Source: Cupriavidus oxalaticus
Lineage (GTDB): Bacteria > Pseudomonadota > Gammaproteobacteria > Burkholderiales > Burkholderiaceae
Direction: 5' to 3'
DNA length: 64,000 bases
Assembly: GCF_016894385.1 (NCBI RefSeq)
Contig: NZ_CP069812.1
Location: forward strand, 186,001 to 250,000
The translations under genes were made by a program, and so were the position numbers. Below the pieces are notes generated by a model. The model was not told where the DNA came from. It was given only the letters and a program-made list of their open reading frames with translations, and made no database searches. This document shows, piece after piece, positions 38,081 through 46,537 of this stretch. How positions within the stretch are numbered: position 1 is the stretch's first letter; each line of letters opens with the position of its first letter.

Positions 38081-38518
38081 ATGGACAGCCAGTACAACCC
38101 GAACAATATCTTTGCCAAGATCCTGCGCGGCGAGATGCCGTGCATCAAGGTGTACGAGGACGACGACACCATCGCATTCATGGACATCATGCCGCAGGCC
38201 GACGGCCATACGCTGGTGGTGCCCAAGGAGGCCGCGGTCAATCTCTTCGACCTGTCTGAGCAGGGCGCACAGGCGGCCATCGTGGCCACCCAGCGCGTGG
38301 CGCGCGCGGTGCGCGCGGCCTTCAGCCCCGACGGCATCTCGATCGGCCAGTTCAACGGCGCAGCGGCGGGCCAGACCGTGCCGCATATCCATTTCCACAT
38401 CGTGCCGCGCTACAACGACCAGGCGCTGCGCGGCCACGCGCGCGACATGCAGGAGCCGGAAGTGCTCAAGGGGCATGCCGAGCGCATCATCGCCGCGCTG
38501 GGCAAGCAGGCGGATTGA
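38081..38518 (+). CDS. HIT-family nucleotide hydrolase/transferase
   Basis: 145 residues of the histidine-triad superfamily. NIFAKILRGEMPCIKVYEDDDTIAFMDIMPQADGHTLVVPK is the HINT-type opening; the triad is HIHFHIVPR near residues 106-114. HINT proteins hydrolyse nucleoside phosphoramidates such as aminoacyl-AMP. ATG at 38081 starts the usual fold. Its end overlaps the leader of the next gene, 41 bases from the 3-hydroxybutyryl-CoA dehydrogenase start. Confidence 0.92.
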   Translation: MDSQYNPNNIFAKILRGEMPCIKVYEDDDTIAFMDIMPQADGHTLVVPKEAAVNLFDLSEQGAQAAIVATQRVARAVRAAFSPDGISIGQFNGAAAGQTVPHIHFHIVPRYNDQALRGHARDMQEPEVLKGHAERIIAALGKQAD

Positions 38519-38559
38519 CGCAAACATCGATAAGCAACCAGCAGACAGAGGAAGAGAAG

Positions 38560-39414
38560 ATGGCAATCAGGACAGTAGGTATCGTCGGTGCCGGCACCAT
38601 GGGCAATGGCATCGCCCAGGCCTGCGCGGTAGTGGGACTGAACGTGGTGATGGTCGACATCAGCGACGCCGCCGTGCAGAAGGGCGTGGCTACCGTGGCG
38701 GGCAGCCTGGACCGGCTGATCAAGAAGGAAAAGCTGACCGAGGCGCAGAAGGCTGACGCGCTGGCGCGCATCAAGGGCAGCACCTCGTATGACGACCTCA
38801 AGGCCACCGACATCGTGATCGAGGCCGCCACCGAGAACTACGACCTGAAGGTCAAGATCCTCAAGCAGATCGACGGCATCGTCGGCGAGAACGTGATCAT
38901 CGCGTCCAACACCTCGTCGATCTCGATCACCAAGCTGGCGGCGGTGACTTCGCGCGCCGACCGCTTCATCGGCATGCACTTCTTCAACCCGGTGCCGGTG
39001 ATGGCGCTGGTCGAACTGATCCGCGGCCTGCAGACCAGCGACGCCACCCATGGCGCCGTGGAAGCGCTGGCCAAGGAACTGGGCAAGTACCCGATCACGG
39101 TCAGGAACAGCCCGGGCTTCGTCGTCAACCGCATCCTGTGCCCGATGATCAATGAAGCCTTCTGCGTGCTGGGCGAAGGCCTGGCCTCGCCGGAAGAGAT
39201 CGACGAAGGCATGAAGCTGGGCTGCAACCACCCGATCGGCCCGCTGGCGCTGGCCGACATGATCGGCCTGGACACCATGCTGGCCGTGATGGAAGTGCTG
39301 TACACCGAATTCGCCGATCCGAAGTATCGTCCGGCGATGCTGATGCGCGAGATGGTGGCTGCGGGCTACCTGGGGCGCAAGACCGGTCGCGGCGTGTACG
39401 TCTACAGCAAGTAA
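38560..39414 (+). CDS. paaH1: 3-hydroxybutyryl-CoA dehydrogenase
   Basis: 284 residues, the exact length of Cupriavidus PaaH1. Oxidises 3-hydroxybutyryl-CoA with NAD. Rossmann loop VGIVGAGTMGNGIAQ at residues 4-18; IVIEAATENYDLK; SNTSSISIT; catalytic His in FIGMHFFNPVPVM; FVVNRILCPMINEAF and GCNHPIGPLALADMIGLD. GAAGAGAAG precedes the ATG at 38560. Works in butyrate/fatty-acid oxidation and could use products of IcmF flux. The gene symbol follows the named Cupriavidus enzyme. Confidence 0.94.
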   Translation: MAIRTVGIVGAGTMGNGIAQACAVVGLNVVMVDISDAAVQKGVATVAGSLDRLIKKEKLTEAQKADALARIKGSTSYDDLKATDIVIEAATENYDLKVKILKQIDGIVGENVIIASNTSSISITKLAAVTSRADRFIGMHFFNPVPVMALVELIRGLQTSDATHGAVEALAKELGKYPITVRNSPGFVVNRILCPMINEAFCVLGEGLASPEEIDEGMKLGCNHPIGPLALADMIGLDTMLAVMEVLYTEFADPKYRPAMLMREMVAAGYLGRKTGRGVYVYSK

Positions 39415-39478
39415 TTCAGGCGGCACTCGCCGCGCCTGACCCGTTGCCCCGTGCCGGGGTGACGCTGGTCGTATCGCT

Positions 39479-39503
39479 CAGGGGCCGCCGCGTGCGGCCC
39501 CTG
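39479..39503 (+). terminator. Hairpin after 3-hydroxybutyryl-CoA dehydrogenase gene
   Basis: CAGGGGCCGC and GCGGCCCCTG form a perfect 10-bp stem over CGCGT. The following CCATTTC is a poor T-run. Confidence 0.5.
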
Positions 39504-39636
39504 CCATTTCCCGGGTCGGCGGTCTCTTCGCCAAATCCCGCTTACACGCCGTTATAAATCGAAACACTCCGCCGCACCCGGTAACAGGAATGCCCGGTAC
39601 AGTGCACCCATTCCATTTACGACAAAAAGAAACCCA

Positions 39637-39981
39637 ATGCTGCCTCCGGTTCTTGTTGCCGCCTTGCTGGCGGGCGCGATGTCGCTGCTTGCCGCCCGTT
39701 CGGCCATGGCCCATGTCGATGTCGGCGTGCATATCGGCACGCCCGCGCCGGTCTACGTCGCCCCTGCGCCCGTCTATGTGGCACCGCCGCCGCCGGTCGT
39801 TTATGCGCCGCGCTATCACGGCTGGCATGGCGACCGCTACTGGGACGGCCGCCGCTGGTATGGGCGGCATGAGTGGCATGGACACCGCCATCACCATCGC
39901 CACCATCGGCACCACCACCATCGCCATGGGCACGGCCACGGTCACGGTCACGGTCACGGCCGTCACGGGCATCGCCACTGA
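39637..39981 (+). CDS. Small exported His-rich protein
   Basis: 114 residues. Signal peptide about 1-25 (LVAALLAGAMSLLAARSAMAH). The mature part starts with a Pro-rich repeat (TPAPVYVAPAPVYVAPPPP), then RYHGWHGDRYWDGRRWYGRHEW, then a C-terminal stretch of about 35 residues that is mostly His alternating with Arg or Gly. Such tails bind transition metals. No metal-resistance genes are adjacent. Function unknown; metal buffering in the periplasm is a guess. Confidence 0.7.
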   Translation: MLPPVLVAALLAGAMSLLAARSAMAHVDVGVHIGTPAPVYVAPAPVYVAPPPPVVYAPRYHGWHGDRYWDGRRWYGRHEWHGHRHHHRHHRHHHHRHGHGHGHGHGHGRHGHRH

Positions 39982-40018
39982 GCGGCCGCGGGGCTGAGGT
40001 GCCCTGAGGTGCCGCCGC

Positions 40019-40441
40019 TCAGCGCAGCAGCACCAGCCGTGGCACCGCGTCGGCGCCGCTCCACACCACCGCGTTCTGTCCGAATCTCTCGCCCAGCCGC
40101 CGCGCATCCTCCAGCGACAGGCCCGGCACCAGAAAGCTCGGCTCGGCCGGCCAGCCGTTGGCAGGGTGCTCGCCGGCGGCAGCCATCGAGCGCAATCCCA
40201 TCTCGGCCACGTCCTGCGCCAGCGCCTGCTGGCGCGCAGCGTTGGCGTTGTCGTCGCAACGCTGACTGAACGGGTTGGCGGCGGTAATGAAAGCGCTGCA
40301 CGTTACGCCAAGCGCCTGGTGCAGCGTTGCCAGCGGTACGCTGGCCTGGTCGACCCGCAAGATCATCGGCGCATCGCCCAGCACGCGATAGTGCGTTTCG
40401 CGATACGCCTGCAGCGTAGCGGCGTCGATGACGGTGGCCAC
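40019..40441 (-). CDS. DUF3293-family protein
   Basis: 140 residues. YRETHYRVLGDAPMILRVDQAS, then CSAFITAANPFSQRCDDNANAARQQALAQDVAEMG and EPSFLVPGLSLEDARRLGERFGQNAVVW fit the DUF3293 family (AFITAxNP and FGQNA are its marks). Two bases separate it from the Crp/Fnr gene upstream, so the two are co-transcribed. Function unknown. Confidence 0.8.
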   Translation of the reverse strand: MATVIDAATLQAYRETHYRVLGDAPMILRVDQASVPLATLHQALGVTCSAFITAANPFSQRCDDNANAARQQALAQDVAEMGLRSMAAAGEHPANGWPAEPSFLVPGLSLEDARRLGERFGQNAVVWSGADAVPRLVLLR

Positions 40442-40443
40442 CG

Positions 40444-41121
40444 CTACTCTCCGTACTGCCGCAATCCGTCGAGGTCCAGCACCTCGATCACGCCGTAGTC
40501 CACCCGCATCAGCCTCTGCTGCTCCAGCACCTTCAACGCCTGGTTGGCGCGCTGGCGAGAGATGCCGGCAAGCAGGCCGATCTCTTCCTGCGAGATCTCC
40601 AGCGTCTTGCCGATGCCAGGATACAGGTGCTCATTGAACAGCGACGACACCGCGCGTGCCACGCGCGAATCGATGTCGAGCGAGCGTTCATATTCCACCG
40701 CCGCGATGAACTGCCCCAGGCGCTCGTTGAGCTGCGTCAGCAGGAAGCGCGTGAACGGCAGGCTGGTCTCCAGCAGCCACTGAAAAGTCTCGAGCGGCAG
40801 GAAGGCGATGGTCGAGCGGCGCAGCGCCATCACGTCGTACTTGCGGATCTCCGACTTGAGCACCGCGCCTTCACCGAACCAGCCGCCGGTGGGCACGCCG
40901 GTGAAGGTCACCGACTTGCCAGACGGCGAGACCGTGGTGATCTTGACGATGCCCTCCAGCACGCCCATCCAGTGCTCGGCCTTGTCGCCCTTGTGGCTGA
41001 CGTACTCGCCCTGGCTGTATTCGTGCACGACCATCGCGCGGCGCACGCGTTCGCGCTGCTCGGGACTCAGGTCTGCTGCCCACACGCAGCGGTCGACAAA
41101 ATCGTTCAGCATGGCCTGCAA
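40444..41121 (-). CDS. Crp/Fnr-family transcriptional regulator
   Basis: 225 residues: cyclic-nucleotide-binding beta-roll (residues about 20-125, HEYSQGEYVSHKGDKAEHWMGVLEGIVKI) and C-terminal Crp winged HTH (ISQEEIGLLAGISRQRANQALKVLEQQRLMRVDYG). No Fnr-type N-terminal Cys cluster; C13 alone is present, so it is not an Fe-S sensor of the Fnr kind. Start at 41121 or the Met three codons on. A perfect inverted repeat 27 bases upstream may be its own site. It faces the divergent acyl-CoA ligase/liv operon. Confidence 0.9.
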   Translation of the reverse strand: MQAMLNDFVDRCVWAADLSPEQRERVRRAMVVHEYSQGEYVSHKGDKAEHWMGVLEGIVKITTVSPSGKSVTFTGVPTGGWFGEGAVLKSEIRKYDVMALRRSTIAFLPLETFQWLLETSLPFTRFLLTQLNERLGQFIAAVEYERSLDIDSRVARAVSSLFNEHLYPGIGKTLEISQEEIGLLAGISRQRANQALKVLEQQRLMRVDYGVIEVLDLDGLRQYGE

Positions 41122-41147
41122 AAGCTCCCGTAGGGATTAACCCGGAA

Positions 41148-41165
41148 TTGTCACCGGCGTGACAA
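41148..41165. promoter_or_regulatory. Inverted repeat upstream of Crp/Fnr-family gene
   Basis: TTGTCAC-CGGC-GTGACAA, a perfect 7-4-7 palindrome 27 bases before the regulator start. Spacing does not fit classical FNR or CRP boxes. A second perfect palindrome, ATCGTACGAT, is at 41187-41196. Either may be an operator in this 269-base divergent region. Confidence 0.45.
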
Positions 41166-41390
41166 CCGGGGTGGTTGGCATGGGCTATCGTACGATCACA
41201 ACGGAACCGCGGGTGCCAGAAAGGGCACGCCGGGAAGGCAGAAGGCGCTTCCCCGGCCCCTCCAGACAAGGCACAGACGGGCTTGATGCGATGCGGCAGA
41301 TGCCGCCGGGCAAAGCAAGCCAAGTATAACGACCGGACCGGCGCTTGACACCGGGCGTGGATCCCCACGCCGGAGGGACAGGAGACAGCG

Positions 41391-43349
41391 ATGCAGGAAT
41401 CGTCGGCGACGACCTTCCCGCGATGGCTGCTGGCGCACGCCCAGCAGCGGCCGGAGCATCCGGCCTATCGCGAAAAGGATCTCGGCATCTGGCAGACATA
41501 CAGCTGGGCCCAGGCGGCACAGCAGGTGAGGGCGCTGGCATGTGGTCTGGCCGCGCTCGGATTCAAACGCGGCATGAACCTCGCGGTGGTTGGCGACAAC
41601 CGCCCCCGCCTGTACTGGGCCATGACCGCGGCACAGGCGCTGGGCGGCGTGCCGGTGCCGCTGTACCAGGACGCCATCGCCAACGAGATGGTGTACGTGC
41701 TCAACGATGCGGAGATCGAGTTCGCCATCGTCGAGGACCAGGAGCAGGTCGACAAGCTGCTCGAAGTCGAGGCCCAGCTGGCCGAGTCCGGCCGCGTCGT
41801 GCGCCACGTCATCTATGAAGACCCGCGCGGCCTGCGCGACTACGAGCATCCTTCGCTGATGTCATACGAGCGGCTGCAGGAGCTGGGGCGCGAATACGAC
41901 CAGGCGCACCCGGGCTTCTACGATGAAGCGATTGCCGCGGGCCAGGCTGACGACACCGCGATCATCCTCTATACGTCCGGCACTACCGGCAAGCCCAAGG
42001 GCGTGTGCCATTCGCACGCGGGCCTGATCGGCTCGGCGCGCAACGGGTGCGCTTTCGACGGCCTGACCGCGAAGGACGACGTGCTGTCGTACCTGCCGAT
42101 GGCATGGGTGGGCGACAACCTGTTCTCCTATGCGCAGGCGATGGTGGCGGGCTTCACGGTGAATTGCCCGGAATCGCGCGAGACCGTGATGACCGACCTG
42201 CGCGAGATCGGCCCCACCTATTACTTCGCACCGCCGCGCATCTATGAAGGCCTGCTGACGCAGGTGATGATCCGCATGGAAGATGCGGGCTGGATCAAGC
42301 GCAAGGTGTTCCACTGGGCGATGGACGTGGCGCGCCGCTGCGGCGCGGATATCCTCGACGGACGCCCGGTGTCCGCCATGGAGCGCGCGCGTTACGCACT
42401 GGGCGAAGCGCTGGTCTACGGCCCGCTGCGCAACGTGCTCGGCATGAGCCGCATCCGCGTGGGCTATACCGCCGGCGAGGCGATCGGTCCGGACCTGTTC
42501 CGCTTCTACCGCTCCATCGGCGTGAACCTGAAGCAGTTCTATGGCCAGACCGAGACCTGCGCCTACGTCTGCCTGCAGCCCGACGGGCAGGTCAAGTTCG
42601 ATTCCGTGGGACCGGCCGCGCCGGGCATGGAGATCCGCATCGCCGACAACGGCGAGGTGCTGGTGCGCGGCGTGGGCCTGCTCAAGTCCTACTACAAGCG
42701 CGACGATGCCACGCGGGAGGCCATCAACGACGAGGGCTACTTCATGACCGGAGACGCCGGCGTGATCGATGCCGACGGCCACCTGAAGATCATCGACCGC
42801 GCCAAGGACGTGGGCAAGCTCGCCGACGGCTCGATGTTCGCGCCCAAGTACATCGAGAACAAGCTCAAGTTCTTCCCGTACATCAAGGAAGCGGTGGCGT
42901 TCGGCAGCGACCGCGACCAGGTCTGCGCCTTCATCAACATCGACTTCGAGGCAGTGGGCAACTGGGCCGAACGCCGTCACCTCCCGTACGCGGGCTATAT
43001 CGACCTGGCCGCGCAGCCCGACGTGATCGAGATGATCGGCGAATGCGTGAACCAGGTGAATGCGGATCTCGCCAACGATCCCATGCTGGCCGGCTCGCAG
43101 GTCGCGCGCTTCCTGATCCTGCACAAGGAACTGGACCCGGACGACGACGAGCTGACGCGCACGCGCAAGGTGCGCCGCGGCTATATCGCCGAGAAATACG
43201 GCGTGCTGGTGGATGCGCTCTACGCGGGCAAGTCCGAGCAGTACATCGAGACGCGCGTCAAGTTCGAGGACGGGCGCGAGGGCAGCGTGTCGGCCACGCT
43301 GAAGCTGGTCGATGCGAAGCGCCTGCCCCCGGCGGCACGCGCGGCATAA
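41391..43349 (+). CDS. AMP-forming long-chain-type acyl-CoA ligase
   Basis: 652 residues of the ANL superfamily. AMP-binding P-loop-like motif LYTSGTTGKPKG near residue 200, then YLPMAWVGDNLFSY, FYGQTETCAY and the hinge/ATP motif YFMTGDAGVIDADGHLKIIDRAKDVGKLADG. The DAKDVG/RAKDV and C-terminal layout are those of ligases often encoded with branched-chain-type ABC importers in betaproteobacteria. It is first in the liv operon (24 bases to livG), suggesting that the imported acid is activated to its CoA ester. Chain length specificity is not visible. Confidence 0.9.
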   Translation: MQESSATTFPRWLLAHAQQRPEHPAYREKDLGIWQTYSWAQAAQQVRALACGLAALGFKRGMNLAVVGDNRPRLYWAMTAAQALGGVPVPLYQDAIANEMVYVLNDAEIEFAIVEDQEQVDKLLEVEAQLAESGRVVRHVIYEDPRGLRDYEHPSLMSYERLQELGREYDQAHPGFYDEAIAAGQADDTAIILYTSGTTGKPKGVCHSHAGLIGSARNGCAFDGLTAKDDVLSYLPMAWVGDNLFSYAQAMVAGFTVNCPESRETVMTDLREIGPTYYFAPPRIYEGLLTQVMIRMEDAGWIKRKVFHWAMDVARRCGADILDGRPVSAMERARYALGEALVYGPLRNVLGMSRIRVGYTAGEAIGPDLFRFYRSIGVNLKQFYGQTETCAYVCLQPDGQVKFDSVGPAAPGMEIRIADNGEVLVRGVGLLKSYYKRDDATREAINDEGYFMTGDAGVIDADGHLKIIDRAKDVGKLADGSMFAPKYIENKLKFFPYIKEAVAFGSDRDQVCAFINIDFEAVGNWAERRHLPYAGYIDLAAQPDVIEMIGECVNQVNADLANDPMLAGSQVARFLILHKELDPDDDELTRTRKVRRGYIAEKYGVLVDALYAGKSEQYIETRVKFEDGREGSVSATLKLVDAKRLPPAARAA

Positions 43350-43372
43350 GAGCATAGGGCGGAGACATCAAG

Positions 43373-44335
43373 ATGACGCAAGTGGCCTGGCAAGGCGCCG
43401 GCAAGCCTGAATGGACCGGCACCGCACGTACCGACGCGAGCGCGGCCGGCGGCAGCGGCGCGATGGCGCCCGCGGGCCCGCTGTCCCCGGCGGGACTGGC
43501 GGACGACAGCGGTGCGCAACCCGGCACGCATCACGCGCAGCGCACGGGCGAACAAGCCCGCACCGGCGGCGAGGTGATCCTGGACCTGCAGCATATCTCG
43601 CTGTCGTTCGGCGGCGTGAAGGCGCTGACCGATATCTCGTTCGACGTCTGCGAGCACGAGATCCGCGCGATCATCGGCCCCAATGGCGCGGGCAAGAGCT
43701 CGATGCTGAACGTGATCAACGGCGTGTACCACCCGCAGCAGGGACGCATCGTGTTCCGCGGCGAGGAGCGCAAGCAGATGCACCCGACCGCCGCCGCGCG
43801 GCAGGGCATCGCGCGCACGTTCCAGAACATCGCGCTGTTCAAGGGCATGACGGTGCTGGACAACATCATGACCGGGCGCAACACGCAGTTCCGCACCGGG
43901 CTGTTCGCGCATGCGCTGTGGTGGGGGCCGGCGCGCAACGAAGAGATGCGCCACCGCCAGAAGGTCGAGGAAGTGATCGATTTCCTGGAGATCCAGTCGA
44001 TCCGCAAGACGCCGGTGGGACGCCTGCCGTATGGGCTGCAGAAGCGCGTGGAGCTGGCGCGCGCGCTGGCCGCAGAGCCGTCGATGCTGCTGCTCGACGA
44101 ACCGATGGCCGGCATGAACGTGGAAGAGAAGCAGGACATGTGCCGCTTCATCCTCGATGTGAACCGGCAGTTCGGTACCACCATCGTGCTGATCGAGCAC
44201 GACATGGGCGTGGTGATGGATATCTCCGACCGCGTGGTGGTGCTGGACTACGGCAAGAAGATCGGGGACGGGACGCCAGAGGAGGTGAAGGGCAATCCGG
44301 ACGTGATCAAGGCCTATTTGGGCACGTCTCACTGA
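43373..44335 (+). CDS. livG: Branched-chain-type ABC transporter ATPase LivG
   Basis: 320 residues. Unusual 66-residue Ala/Gly-rich N-terminal extension without known motif, then the ABC domain: LQHISLSFGGVKALTDISF, Walker A IIGPNGAGKSS, ARTFQNIALFKGMTVLDNIM, signature LPYGLQKRVELARAL (replacing LSGGQ), Walker B MLLLDEPMAGMN, VLIEHDMGVVMDISDRVVVLDYG. The Q-rich 'LPYGLQKR' signature is typical of LivG. GGAG before ATG 43373 supports translating the extension. Confidence 0.93.
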   Translation: MTQVAWQGAGKPEWTGTARTDASAAGGSGAMAPAGPLSPAGLADDSGAQPGTHHAQRTGEQARTGGEVILDLQHISLSFGGVKALTDISFDVCEHEIRAIIGPNGAGKSSMLNVINGVYHPQQGRIVFRGEERKQMHPTAAARQGIARTFQNIALFKGMTVLDNIMTGRNTQFRTGLFAHALWWGPARNEEMRHRQKVEEVIDFLEIQSIRKTPVGRLPYGLQKRVELARALAAEPSMLLLDEPMAGMNVEEKQDMCRFILDVNRQFGTTIVLIEHDMGVVMDISDRVVVLDYGKKIGDGTPEEVKGNPDVIKAYLGTSH

Positions 44336-44341
44336 TTGTTT

Positions 44342-44374
44342 GCTCCCCTCTCCCGCGCGCGGGAGAGGGGGGCC
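44342..44374. repeat. REP-like palindromic repeat, copy 4
   Basis: GCTCCCCTCTCCCGC-GC-GCGGGAGAGGGG hairpin inside the liv operon, between livG and livH. No T-run, so it need not stop transcription; it could tune expression of the permease genes against the ATPase. Confidence 0.85.
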
Positions 44375-44419
44375 CGACACCGGTATTGGTGGACCAACAG
44401 AAGCAAGCAAAGGCAAACC

Positions 44420-45334
44420 ATGACGTTCTTCTTTGAAATCCTGCTCGGCGGCCTGCTGTCCGGCCTGATGTATTCGCTGGTGGCGCTGGGCTTCGTGCTG
44501 ATCTACAAGGCCTCGGGCGTGTTCAACTTTGCCCAGGGCGCGATGGTCTACTTTGCCGCGCTGGCAGTGGTGGGGCTGATGGACAAGGGCATGCCGATGT
44601 GGGCGGCGGTGATCGGCGCCTTCGCGGTGATGGTCCTGGTCGGCATGTGCACCGAGCGCTTCGTGCTGCGCAAGCTGGTCAACCAGCCACCGATCACGCT
44701 GTTCATGGCGACCATCGGGCTGTCGTTCTTCCTGGAGGGACTGGGACCGCTCTTGTTCGGCAATGAAGTGCGCCCGATCAACCTGGGCATCGTCGACGAG
44801 CCGATCGAATCGATCCTGACCAGCTTCAACATCGTCATCTCCAAGTTCGACATTGCCGCAGCGGCGATTGCCGGCGCGCTGGTGGGGTCGCTGGCTCTGT
44901 TCTTCCAGTACACCAAGGTCGGCCGCGCGCTGCGCGCGGTGGCCGACGACCACCAGGCCGCGCTGTCGCTGGGCATCCCGCTGCAGAACATCTGGGCGAT
45001 CGTGTGGGGCGTGGCCGGCTTCGTCGCGCTGGTGGCAGGGATGCTGTGGGGCTCGCGCAATGGCGTGCAGTTCGCGCTGACGCTGACCGCGCTGAAGGCG
45101 CTGCCGGTGCTGATCCTCGGCGGCTTTACTTCCGTGCCCGGCGCCATCGTCGGCGGGCTGATCATCGGCGCCTCGGAGAAGCTGGCCGAGATCTATATCC
45201 CGCCGGTGTTCCAGTCGATGTTCGGCGGCAATTTCGGCGGCATCGAAGGGTGGTTCCCGTATGTCTTTGCCTTGCTGTTTCTCCTGGTGCGGCCTGAAGG
45301 GCTGTTCGGGGAAAAGCATATCGACCGCGTCTGA
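44420..45334 (+). CDS. livH: Branched-chain-type ABC permease LivH
   Basis: 304 residues, integral membrane with eight or so helices. FFEILLGGLLSGLMYSLVALGFVLIYKASGVFNFAQGAMVYFAA is the LivH signature (the FNFAQG loop), and ALRAVADDHQAALSLGIPL is the EAA-like cytoplasmic loop that contacts the ATPase; LPVLILGGFTSVPGAIVGGLIIG follows. ATG 44420 begins the first helix. It pairs with LivM as the channel. Confidence 0.93.
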   Translation: MTFFFEILLGGLLSGLMYSLVALGFVLIYKASGVFNFAQGAMVYFAALAVVGLMDKGMPMWAAVIGAFAVMVLVGMCTERFVLRKLVNQPPITLFMATIGLSFFLEGLGPLLFGNEVRPINLGIVDEPIESILTSFNIVISKFDIAAAAIAGALVGSLALFFQYTKVGRALRAVADDHQAALSLGIPLQNIWAIVWGVAGFVALVAGMLWGSRNGVQFALTLTALKALPVLILGGFTSVPGAIVGGLIIGASEKLAEIYIPPVFQSMFGGNFGGIEGWFPYVFALLFLLVRPEGLFGEKHIDRV

Positions 45335-45358
45335 CCGACTTCGCACAGGAGACTTGCC

Positions 45359-46435
45359 ATGTTTTATCGTGAAGCCGGCCAGTTCAAGACCAGCTACATT
45401 GCCGACAGCCAGATCTTCCCGATCCGCCAGGACCGCATCGGCTTTGCGCTGCTGATGGCGCTGGCCTTCGTGGTGATCCCGTTCGTCGGCTCGGAATACT
45501 GGTTCTCGGCCATCCTGATCCCGTTCCTGATCTTTTCGCTGGCGGCGCTCGGGCTGAACATCCTCACCGGCTATGCCGGCCAGCTCTCGCTGGGCACCGC
45601 GGCCTTCATGGCGGTGGGCGCCTATGCGGCCTACAACTTCCAGCTGCGCATCGAAGGCATCCCGGTGCTGCTGTCGTTCCTGCTGGCGGGGCTGTCGGCG
45701 GCGCTGGTGGGCGTGGCGTTCGGCCTGCCATCGCTGCGCATCAAGGGCTTCTACCTCGCGGTGGCGACGCTGGCGGCGCAGTTCTTCGTAGTGTGGGCGC
45801 TGACCAAGTTCCCCTGGTTCTCCAACAACAGCTCGTCGGGCGTGATCACCGCTCAACGGCTGGACCTGTTCGGCTTCGCCATCGATACGCCGGTGAAGAA
45901 GTACCTGTTCGTGCTGGCCATCGTCACGGTGCTGGCGCTGCTGGCCAAGAACCTGGTGCGCTCGGCCACGGGCCGCGCCTGGATGTCGGTGCGCGACATG
46001 GACGTGGCGGCCGAGGTGATCGGCATCCCGCTGATGCGCACCAAGCTGATGGCGTTTGCGGTCAGCTCGTTCTACTGCGGCGTGGCCGGCGCGCTGTACG
46101 CGTTCTGCTACCTGGGCTCGGTCGAGCCGGACGGCTTCTCGCTGGACCTGTCGTTCCGCGTGCTGTTCATGATCATCATCGGCGGCGTGGGCAGCATCCT
46201 GGGCTCGTTCCTGGGCGCGGCGTTCATCCTGCTGCTGCCGATCTTCCTGGACAACGTGCTGCCGCCGCTGGCATCGCTGCTGCACCTGCCCTTTACCAAC
46301 GCCACCGTGTCGCACATCCAGCTGATGGTGTTCGGCGGGCTGATCATCTTCTTCCTGATCGTGGAGCCGCACGGGCTGGCCCGGATGTGGCAGATCGCCA
46401 AGGAGAAGCTGAGGCTGTGGCCATTCCCGCACTGA
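45359..46435 (+). CDS. livM: Branched-chain-type ABC permease LivM
   Basis: 358 residues. AALGLNILTGYAGQLSLGTAAFMAVGAYAAYN is the LivM signature loop; GRAWMSVRDMDVAAEVIGIPLMRTKLMAFAVSSFYCGVAGALYA is the ATPase-contact loop. MFYREAGQFKTSY at the N terminus is typical of the aromatic/dicarboxylate-linked subgroup in betaproteobacteria. 24 bases after livH. Confidence 0.93.
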   Translation: MFYREAGQFKTSYIADSQIFPIRQDRIGFALLMALAFVVIPFVGSEYWFSAILIPFLIFSLAALGLNILTGYAGQLSLGTAAFMAVGAYAAYNFQLRIEGIPVLLSFLLAGLSAALVGVAFGLPSLRIKGFYLAVATLAAQFFVVWALTKFPWFSNNSSSGVITAQRLDLFGFAIDTPVKKYLFVLAIVTVLALLAKNLVRSATGRAWMSVRDMDVAAEVIGIPLMRTKLMAFAVSSFYCGVAGALYAFCYLGSVEPDGFSLDLSFRVLFMIIIGGVGSILGSFLGAAFILLLPIFLDNVLPPLASLLHLPFTNATVSHIQLMVFGGLIIFFLIVEPHGLARMWQIAKEKLRLWPFPH

Positions 46436-46537
46436 CGGGGCGGGATTCCTTGTCTCACCGTATATACCGCAGGTCCTGAGTGAAGTACTGAAGCCTACAC
46501 ATAACGAAACGCCCCACCGAGGGCGAAGGAGACTGTC

